A stretch of DNA of 20,110 bases from a virus, in IMG/VR virus record IMGVR_UViG_3300049477_000361, positions 1-20,110 of that record; one strand, written 5' to 3'. Each line of letters begins with the position of its first letter. The stretch's first letter is position 1. The notes beneath the pieces were generated by a model. That model ran no database searches and had not been told where the DNA came from. It saw only the letters and a list, made by a program, of their open reading frames with translations. The translations under genes and the position numbers were made by a program. Below are positions 7,667-13,084 of the stretch, one piece after another.

Positions 7667-8365
7667 TTACGGTGCGGTGAAGGAGCCGATGCGAGAGGAG
7701 TTGAACCCGGTCTTGTAAGCCGCAGCGCGGACCACCGTGCCAGGCGTCACGGTGAAAGGGGCCGAATAAACCAGCGCGGCGGTGTTGCCGCTGCCGGGGA
7801 AAGTGCCGTCGGTGGTATAGTATATGGTTGCGCCCGCGGTGATGCACGAGAGCGTGCATTCATTCGAGAGGAAGCTGCCGGAGATGTAGCCCACGCGGAT
7901 GGTCTGCCCGCGCGGGTTCATCAATCGCATGTTCACGCGATAGCAGACGCAGCCGGTGAACTCGGTGCTCGGGGCAATGGGCTTGGGCGCGGCGGCGAGC
8001 TGGCCCATGCCGTCGATCTGGAGGAGGTGCAGGCAGTCCAGCACCCACTGGGCGATCTCTTCCGCGCTCAGCATCGTGCCGCCGGTCTGGTCCATGTTGA
8101 TTTCCGGGATCTCCACCACCAGGAACGAGGGGAGCAGATCGAACTGCGGGCCTTCGGTGTTCGGCAGGCGGCAATCGGCTTCGGGCATGTTGACCAGGAT
8201 GCCCGCGCCGTTCTTCCCGTTGCGGCCGCCCTGGGGCAGGAGTGTCCAATCAATTTCGCCGCTGATGCGGAGCTTGCGATATTGCACGACGTTGACGTTG
8301 GCCAGGGCTTCGCAGGCGAGCAGGGCCTCGGTGACATCGTTCTGGAGTTGCACCAGGTCGGTCAT
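7667..8365 (-). CDS. Tail terminator-like protein fused to a CHB_HEX/Fn3-associated domain
   Basis: The ATG at 8365 is coupled to the upstream gene, 232 aa. Residues 1-150 have the size and position of a tail terminator (lambda gpU/HK97 gp11-type): an N-terminal helix (LVQLQNDVTEALLACEALAN), a beta core (LPSFLVVEIPEINM) and an amphipathic helix (SAEEIAQWVLDCLHLLQ). Residues about 158-231 match the chitobiase/beta-hexosaminidase C-terminal Ig-like domain (CHB_HEX_C_1): AGATIYYTTDGTFPGSGNTA, then VYSAPFTVTPGTVVRAAAYK and a closing strand. That domain is common in secreted verrucomicrobial proteins and would decorate the tail's top ring. The terminator half is called from position more than from sequence; the CHB_HEX half is strong. 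Confidence 0.72.
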   Translation of the reverse strand: MTDLVQLQNDVTEALLACEALANVNVVQYRKLRISGEIDWTLLPQGGRNGKNGAGILVNMPEADCRLPNTEGPQFDLLPSFLVVEIPEINMDQTGGTMLSAEEIAQWVLDCLHLLQIDGMGQLAAAPKPIAPSTEFTGCVCYRVNMRLMNPRGQTIRVGYISGSFLSNECTLSCITAGATIYYTTDGTFPGSGNTAALVYSAPFTVTPGTVVRAAAYKTGFNSSRIGSFTAP

Positions 8366-8946
8366 GTGACGTTTCCTCCCGGCATGGCCTTGATGATTTC
8401 CTCGCGCAGGAAGCGGTTGTAAGTGGGCATGTTTTCACGGATGCCGGTGCGGACGGGGGCGCGCTCGGGGATCGTGACTTTGTAGGTCTTCCCGCCAGTG
8501 AACGGCACGGCGACAAAACGCTTGCTGCCTTTACGCGCGAACGTGGCGAGGTTGCCGCGCATGACCAGCTCGCCGCGGGCGTTGGCTTTCAGGCGGGCCA
8601 CGCCGGGCTGGCTGGTGCGTTGGAAGGTGGCGCCGAACTCGTGGAGCGGGGCATACTTCACGTTGCTCCCGATGCTGGTGGTGCATTCCAGGCCCGACAC
8701 GACCGGCGCGGTGGCGCGCAGGCTGGAGCGCAGGCGGTTGGTGACGATGCCGAGCCGGTGCTCCTCGACGGGGAAAGGGCCTTTTCCCGTGAGGCGGCGG
8801 GATTGGATATCGGACACCACGAAAGCGTTGGCCTTCTGCATCCCGCGCGCGATGCCGCGCATCATGTTCTCCGGCCACTGCGCGGCCTGCGCGATGTAAA
8901 CCCGCGTGCGCGCGTCGATTTCAATGGTGACGGGGGGATGCGTCAT
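8362..8946 (-). CDS. Tail completion / virion morphogenesis protein (HK97 gp10-like)
   Basis: The ATG at 8946 is coupled to the connector gene (ATGA), 194 aa. An N-terminal helix (MMRGIARGMQKANAFVVSDI) is followed by beta strands. The motif NVKYAPLHEFGATF (about residues 95-108) and PERAPVRTGIREN (about 159-172) are the usual 'Y-a-x-x-h-E-f-G ... p-x-R-p-F' signature of phage virion morphogenesis/HK97 gp10 proteins. Such proteins form the lower neck between connector and tail. The second motif ends in 'VRTGI' rather than R-P-F-L. The stop overlaps the next gene. Confidence 0.75.
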   Translation of the reverse strand: MTHPPVTIEIDARTRVYIAQAAQWPENMMRGIARGMQKANAFVVSDIQSRRLTGKGPFPVEEHRLGIVTNRLRSSLRATAPVVSGLECTTSIGSNVKYAPLHEFGATFQRTSQPGVARLKANARGELVMRGNLATFARKGSKRFVAVPFTGGKTYKVTIPERAPVRTGIRENMPTYNRFLREEIIKAMPGGNVT

Positions 8947-9584
8947 ACCAGGGCGTAGCGTTTGTAAGGCGCGAGGATCTGCTCGACCTTCGGGCTGAGC
9001 TTCAGATCGGAAAGGCCGCCGGTCACGAACTGCCCACTCGGGCCTTCCTTCACGACACCCGCACCCAGCTTGTCAATGGCGGTCCAGGTCAGGCGGGATT
9101 GGATCAGCCATGCGAGGCGGAGATCATCGGGCAGCGCGGTGGCGTTGGCCGGCAGGTCGGTGGTGCCTTCGCTCGGCTCCAGAAATTCGATGTGATAGCC
9201 GCCCGTGAATGTGAAGCGCACCTGCTCATGGGGCAGGCCCACGTCGGCGTTGTGCGACGTGGCGATGATGCCGGGCGCGTGGTCAATCATCTCGATGAAG
9301 TCCGTGGCTTGGACCACCCAGCCGTCGGTTTCGGTCTGCTTGTATTCGCTTTGGCTGACCGATTCGATGGGGAAGCGGGCGACGAGAAACGTGCAGCGGT
9401 CAGCGGGGAAAATCTCGGTCGTGTTGACGGCGCGGGCGAACTTGCGGCCGGTGAAGCGTTCCATCAAGGCGGTGTTACCGCGCCCGATGTCGGCGATCAC
9501 TTCATCGAAGCGCGTCTCTGCCGCCATGCTCTTGGCGAGCAGGTGGTTTTTCAGGCTGGTGAGATTGCCGAGTCCGCAGTTCAT
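8943..9584 (-). CDS. Head-tail connector / adaptor protein (gp6-like)
   Basis: The ATG at 9584 gives 213 aa; it is not coupled to the gene upstream. The N-terminal helical part (MNCGLGNLTSLKNHLLAKSM, then RFDEVIADIGRGNTALMERF, ending near GRKFAR) is typical of HK97 gp6/SPP1 gp15-type adaptors. These attach beneath the portal. The middle is beta-rich (FPIESVSQSEYKQTETDGWV) and the C-terminal helices end in DDLRLAWLIQSRLTWTAIDK. A central insertion with 'VRFTFTGGYHIEF' fits the same family of larger connectors. The stop overlaps the next gene's ATG. Position between capsid and tail-completion genes supports the call. Confidence 0.75.
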   Translation of the reverse strand: MNCGLGNLTSLKNHLLAKSMAAETRFDEVIADIGRGNTALMERFTGRKFARAVNTTEIFPADRCTFLVARFPIESVSQSEYKQTETDGWVVQATDFIEMIDHAPGIIATSHNADVGLPHEQVRFTFTGGYHIEFLEPSEGTTDLPANATALPDDLRLAWLIQSRLTWTAIDKLGAGVVKEGPSGQFVTGGLSDLKLSPKVEQILAPYKRYALV

Positions 9585-9621
9585 CGGGGTTTAGGTGCTT
9601 GGGTTTTCGGTTTGGAAGAGG

Positions 9622-9694
9622 CACCCGCCACAAGCGGACGCGGCCGGCGCGTGGTGGCGTCACGCGCGCGAAGCATCCGATCTTGTGGCGGGTG
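9622..9694 (-). repeat. Large extended stem-loop (13-bp perfect outer arms) after the secreted-protein gene
   Basis: The arms CACCCGCCACAAG (9622-9634) and CTTGTGGCGGGTG (9682-9694) are perfect inverted repeats. Inside, CGGA (9635-9638) can pair with TCCG (9676-9679), and GCGCGTG (9647-9653) with CACGCGC (9661-9667), leaving a 7-base loop. The whole 73-base unit can fold into one long hairpin. It fills most of the 133-base gap between the secreted-protein and connector genes. No U-run follows on the minus strand. It could be a degenerate mobile or REP-like element, an RNA processing or transcription-attenuating structure, or a small structured RNA. Confidence 0.7.
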
Positions 9695-9717
9695 GGTGTG
9701 CATGACCAGTGCAGAGT

Positions 9718-10302
9718 CTATTCGTAGCGCGCGGACGCGCTGAGAATGCGGTTGGTGGCGGCGGTGGTGCTGAGCCGCACCCGCATGGGCCGGCCGGGTT
9801 CGGCCACGAAGATGGCCTCTCCGACCAGCGCGTTGGTGCTGTCCTGGATCGGATAGGAGGTCTCCGTGCCCATCACGTACCAGCTACTGTTGGTTGTGAT
9901 GGCCACCCCCAGGGCCGGGTAAATCCAGATCAGGTTGGTGTTGTTCGTGGCCACGAGCGTGGTGCTGTAGCCCACGCCGGCGATCTCGCAGACGAGCGTG
10001 GTGTTGGTGACGAGGCCCACGGTGCTGTCCACCCAGTTGCTGGTCTGGGCTGACACGGCGCTGCCCGTGGCGCGCTTGGCTGCTCCGCCGCTGCTGAACA
10101 TGATGCGCGCGCCGTTGGTTGGATTCTCCCACCAGACGCTGATGAGCCGGATCTGCGTGCTCGCATCGCTGGGGAAGATGACTTGCGCGGGCGTGGTGGA
10201 GTCACCATTGCCCGTTTTGGATTTGTAGGTCGGCGTGGCCGCCCACGAGGTAACGGCCAGGGCGAACAGCGCCAGGCCGAGGAGGAGTTTCGTTTGTTTC
10301 AT
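9718..10302 (-). CDS. Secreted protein between capsid and connector genes (194 aa)
   Basis: The ATG at 10302 opens 194 codons. The N-terminus is a clear Sec signal peptide: MKQTKLLLGLALFALAVTSW, with likely cleavage after SWA (about residue 21). The mature part is Thr/Ser/Asn-rich and looks all-beta (QIRLISVWWENPTNGARIMF; NTTLVCEIAGVGYSTTLVAT; VRLSTTAATNRILSASARY). No known domain was recognised. In head modules this place often holds a decoration, stabilising or head-fibre protein, but these act in the cytoplasm and lack signal peptides. The gene is not coupled to its neighbours, which makes it stand out from the overlapping operon, and it is flanked by two strong stem-loops. It may be a moron (cargo gene) expressed from a prophage, acting in the periplasm or on the cell surface. 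Function is unknown. Confidence 0.7.
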   Translation of the reverse strand: MKQTKLLLGLALFALAVTSWAATPTYKSKTGNGDSTTPAQVIFPSDASTQIRLISVWWENPTNGARIMFSSGGAAKRATGSAVSAQTSNWVDSTVGLVTNTTLVCEIAGVGYSTTLVATNNTNLIWIYPALGVAITTNSSWYVMGTETSYPIQDSTNALVGEAIFVAEPGRPMRVRLSTTAATNRILSASARYE

Positions 10303-10327
10303 ATTGGAATGCTATGTCTTGGTGTGC

Positions 10328-10366
10328 CCTGGGGAGGCCGCGCCCACACGGACGCGGCCCACCAGG
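10328..10366 (-). repeat. Stem-loop between capsid and secreted-protein genes
   Basis: The inner arms GGCCGCG (10336-10342) and CGCGGCC (10353-10359) pair perfectly. The outer arms CCTGG (10328-10332) and CCAGG (10362-10366) extend the stem past a small internal loop. It lies just after the capsid stop on the minus strand. The RNA downstream has no U-run, so it is not a standard terminator; it could protect the capsid mRNA end or weaken read-through. It shares the core CGGACGCGGCC (10349-10359) with the second stem-loop at 9622-9694. Confidence 0.6.
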
Positions 10367-10372
10367 AATGGT

Positions 10373-11653
10373 TTAGCTCGCGGCGGTCTTCAGCGTGGCC
10401 ATCGCATCGGTGGCCATGGCCTCCACGTCGATGCGCTCCAGGGCGCGCATCCCGATTTCGTCGGTGGCGAAATAGACTTCCTTGCTGACCTCGACGCGCG
10501 GGGCACCGCGTTCGCCAAGGTACCAGTAGGAGAGATCCCCGAAGAACGCGCAGTAGGTGGCCGCCTGCGCGGTGGTCTTGAACGCCTGGCTGACGCCGAT
10601 CCAACGGATGGGCCAGCCGTCCAGCGTGGCCCGGCCTCCCTCGTTCTTGTAAACGATGAAGTTCGGGTACTTGTTGAACCCGGAGAGGAACGGGTCCCAG
10701 CTCGGGTGCAGGTAGTAGGCCGCGGCGGTCTGGCCATTGGCGGCCATGTTCGCCAGCACGGCGGGGCTGACGAGCGCGCGGAGATTACGGAAGTCGTCCA
10801 GCGTGGCGTCGGAGGGCTTCGTCTTGCCGCTGGCCAACTGGAGCAGATAGTCCGTGTTGGTGGTGCAATACTTGCCAATGCCCGACTGCGTGGCGTAGGT
10901 GGCAGAGCCGTCGGCCATGAACATGGTCGTGTCCTCCATCTTGGCGAACTGACGGCCAATGTAGCGCGCCAGGAACTGCCCAATGGGGACGTAGGTGTCG
11001 GCTTCCAACTCGGTCGGGATGCGGATGATGCCGCCCATCTTGTTCGCGGTGAAGGTGACTTCCTCCGCCGTGACGCGCTTCTCGGCCACAGTCTGGCTCA
11101 TGCCCGCGGCGCCGGCGCCGAGGTAGGCGAACGTATCTTCACCCGCGGCGAGGCGGGGCAGCTTGACCGTGATGTTGCCCAGGGGGAACACCGTGGCGTG
11201 CTGGCGGGCCTGACCATAGGCGAAGATCAGCTCGACGATCTGCGGGACGAAGATCGTCGGGACGGGCAGCTCGGTGGTGGTCATGGCCGTCTTCTGTTCC
11301 ATGCCCAGGTATTCGCACGAGCGGGCGAAGTGGTTATCCCACTGCGTGGTGTCGCGGCAGAGCTTGTCCATGCCGCCGACGTTGCGGGCGCCAACCACGA
11401 GCGCAGCCGTGAGGGCGCGGGCGCAGTCATCGCTGACAAACGGGGTGTTGTTCACAAAGCGCACGCCGGTCTGGCCCTGGAGGGCGGCCGCCCGCTTGGC
11501 GAGCTTCTTCACTTCGCCGTGCAGGTCGTCGTTGCGCTTCTGTTCTGCGGCGAGCGCGGTGCGCAGTTCGCCAATGGTGGTGGAGGTTTCGGCCATGTGC
11601 TTCTGCGCACCGGCCAGGACGGTCTTGAATTCGTTCTCTTGAATCTCTGTCAT
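10373..11653 (-). CDS. Major capsid protein (HK97 fold)
   Basis: The ATG at 11653 gives 426 aa. A gap of 42 bases to the protease gene holds a purine-rich leader (GAGAAAGAAACGAC) that could act as a weak ribosome site. Residues about 5-60 are a Glu/Lys/Ala-rich coiled coil (ENEFKTVLAGAQKHMAETST onward), the expected delta/scaffold domain. The HK97-type shell part follows: an N-arm, VPTIFVPQIVELIFAYGQ, VKLPRLAAGEDTFAYL, the E-loop/spine region with KRVTAEEVTFTANKMGGIIR, and a C-terminal APRVEVSKEVYFATDEIGMR. This order is typical of PF05065 capsids. The protease likely cuts near residue 100, before the shell domain. It is the most abundant virion protein, and the isolated start with a leader fits separate control. 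Confidence 0.9.
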   Translation of the reverse strand: MTEIQENEFKTVLAGAQKHMAETSTTIGELRTALAAEQKRNDDLHGEVKKLAKRAAALQGQTGVRFVNNTPFVSDDCARALTAALVVGARNVGGMDKLCRDTTQWDNHFARSCEYLGMEQKTAMTTTELPVPTIFVPQIVELIFAYGQARQHATVFPLGNITVKLPRLAAGEDTFAYLGAGAAGMSQTVAEKRVTAEEVTFTANKMGGIIRIPTELEADTYVPIGQFLARYIGRQFAKMEDTTMFMADGSATYATQSGIGKYCTTNTDYLLQLASGKTKPSDATLDDFRNLRALVSPAVLANMAANGQTAAAYYLHPSWDPFLSGFNKYPNFIVYKNEGGRATLDGWPIRWIGVSQAFKTTAQAATYCAFFGDLSYWYLGERGAPRVEVSKEVYFATDEIGMRALERIDVEAMATDAMATLKTAAS

Positions 11654-11695
11654 GTCGTTTCTTTCTCGTTGTGAATGGCGGCCCAGTCCATTCGG

Positions 11696-12403
11696 TTAAG
11701 CGCGGCGGAGCACACGCTCCAACTCGCGGGCCAATTGCAACCAGCGCGCCGCATCGACATCCACCCCGCCGGCGCCGGGCTTGGGTGTGGGGTCTGCCTG
11801 TTCGTTGCAAAGTGTGTGCAGGAGTCCTGCGACGTCCTGTAAATCCTGTTTCTGGATCGCGCCGCTCTTGAGGGCGAGGCCCACGGTGGCGGCGGGATTG
11901 GCGGGCACCACCACGAGGCTGATCTCCAGCAACTCTTGCTTGGTGTAGGTGCGGGCGGGTTCGTGCTTGCCCGCGCCATTCTTCCATTCCACGGGGATGA
12001 AGCCCACGGACTGCGACTTGATGAAACCGGCCTTGGCCATCTTGTAGGCGAGCGCGCCGAGCGGGTTCTCCAGACAGAACTGCACGCGGTTGACCATGCG
12101 TCCGTCCTGCACGTCCACGGCGATGGCGCGGCCCAGAATGCGGGTGATGCTGCTGTAGTCGTGGCAATCAGGCACGACGGGGTTGGCGCGGAAGTTGTCC
12201 ATCTGCCAGCCGGCGGGGTCGATCACTTCGTTGTAGCGATCCACGCCGCCGTCGCTGGCGATGAAGTCCAGGCAGGGGGCTTCGCCTTCCACGCTCTTGG
12301 CTTCGCAGGTGAGGCCGGCGCGGAGGCCCTGGGCGCCGGTGTTGAGTGTGACCAGTCGGGGGCCAAATTCGGCGGTGATGGATTTGCGGAGGTTCGTGAT
12401 CAT
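11696..12403 (-). CDS. HK97-type prohead maturation protease
   Basis: The ATG at 12403 is coupled to the previous gene (ATGA) and gives 235 aa. The protein matches the U35/HK97 prohead protease family (Peptidase_U35/HK97 gp4). An early 'SDGGVDRYNEVIDPAGW' stretch (residues 50-66) is the usual 'd.~gd~i~p~a~' region. The catalytic His is in PDCHDYSS (His81), the Ser in FIKSQSVGFIP (Ser132, with Ser130 as alternative), and a likely Glu/Asp partner sits in LLEISLVVVPANPAA (Glu160). The C-terminal about 50 residues are charged and probably act as a removable or scaffold-like tail. It cleaves the N-terminal delta domain of the capsid protein during head maturation. The next gene downstream is the capsid gene, as in HK97. 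Confidence 0.9.
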   Translation of the reverse strand: MITNLRKSITAEFGPRLVTLNTGAQGLRAGLTCEAKSVEGEAPCLDFIASDGGVDRYNEVIDPAGWQMDNFRANPVVPDCHDYSSITRILGRAIAVDVQDGRMVNRVQFCLENPLGALAYKMAKAGFIKSQSVGFIPVEWKNGAGKHEPARTYTKQELLEISLVVVPANPAATVGLALKSGAIQKQDLQDVAGLLHTLCNEQADPTPKPGAGGVDVDAARWLQLARELERVLRRA

Positions 12404-12768
12404 ACTTGGAGCAGGTAGCGGGCTTTGTTCAGGGCGGCGGCCATATCGGCCAGCGTGTTGGCCAGGTCTTCGTCGGCGGGGTCGGTGATCTCCGCGCGGG
12501 CGGCGGCCACCACCATCAGCATCTCGGCGAGCATATCGGCGTGGCTGGTGGGAGGGCGCAACTGCACGGTGGCGCTGGGGAGTTCGCGCGAGCCGGCCTT
12601 GCCCAGAACCATCTCGGCCAGGTCGTCCGTGAGTTCGGTCATGGTGCTGTAGAGCGCGCCGAGGGTGGCGTGTTCATTGGTGCAGGAGGGCGCGGCCCAA
12701 TGCGCCAACTGGAGATTGGCATTGGCGGCGACAAAGGCGATAAGGTGGGTCGTGTTCATGTTATGCAC
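12400..12768 (-). CDS. Ferritin/Dps-like helical protein (DUF5856-like)
   Basis: Two starts fit: a GTG at 12768 overlapping the upstream stop (122 aa), and an ATG at 12759 three codons in (119 aa). I list the coupled GTG, but the ATG gives a more natural N-terminus (MNTTHLIAF). The sequence is helical, with an N-terminal helix (LIAFVAANANLQLAHW), a second helix with acidic residues (HATLGALYSTMTELTDDLAE) and a C-terminal helix (DLANTLADMAAALNKARYLL). This arrangement, with an His-Trp at the first helix end and a D-L-x-N...YLL ending, recalls the ferritin-like DUF5856 family found in T4-like phages. Its role in phages is not known to me. The stop overlaps the protease ATG. Confidence 0.5.
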   Translation of the reverse strand: MHNMNTTHLIAFVAANANLQLAHWAAPSCTNEHATLGALYSTMTELTDDLAEMVLGKAGSRELPSATVQLRPPTSHADMLAEMLMVVAAARAEITDPADEDLANTLADMAAALNKARYLLQV

Positions 12769-13084
12769 CCGAAACTGAATCTGCTGTGGTGTCTGATGTC
12801 GTGGCTGCTGGCGGCGCTGCGCCGGCTGCGGCGCTGCGCGGCACGTCGAGAATCACCTCGACGCGGTGGTGAGACTTCACCTCGTGCGCGGGGACGATGT
12901 AGGCGTTGATCAGACGCTTTTGGGCTTTGATGAGGTCCAACTGCACCACGACGGCGGAAGGCAACAGCGCGGCGAGTTGCGTGCTGATCTCGTCTTCGGT
13001 TTCCTGCATCGCATGGATGGCCGTGCGCAGGGCAAAGAGCCGGGCGGCAAGACGGGTGGCGCGTTTGAGTTCGTGGGCTTTCAT
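12761..13084 (-). CDS. Small helical protein of unknown function (107 aa)
   Basis: The ATG at 13084 overlaps the portal stop (ATGA), and the stop TAA overlaps the next gene's possible GTG start. The first 75 residues look helical: MKAHELKRATRLAARLFALR, then HAMQETEDEISTQLAALLPS and LDLIKAQKRLINAYI. They end in a short beta-like piece (HEVKSHHRVEVILDVP). The last 20 residues are an Ala/Thr/Ser-rich disordered tail. No signal peptide or membrane segment is seen. I do not recognise a family. The place between portal-MuF and the protease suggests a minor head or assembly protein. Confidence 0.6.
   Translation of the reverse strand: MKAHELKRATRLAARLFALRTAIHAMQETEDEISTQLAALLPSAVVVQLDLIKAQKRLINAYIVPAHEVKSHHRVEVILDVPRSAAAGAAPPAATTSDTTADSVSGA

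Noticed and set aside
9622-9694. Intrinsic terminator or insertion sequence
   Set aside because: There is no U-run, no transposase gene and no clear direct repeat at the edges. It is kept only as an inverted repeat of unknown role.
10328-10366. Intrinsic transcription terminator after the capsid gene
   Set aside because: The stem is strong but there is no U-run downstream on the minus strand.
10235-11674. Plus-strand open frame of 479 codons
   Set aside because: Antisense shadow of the capsid gene, with no protein family signal.
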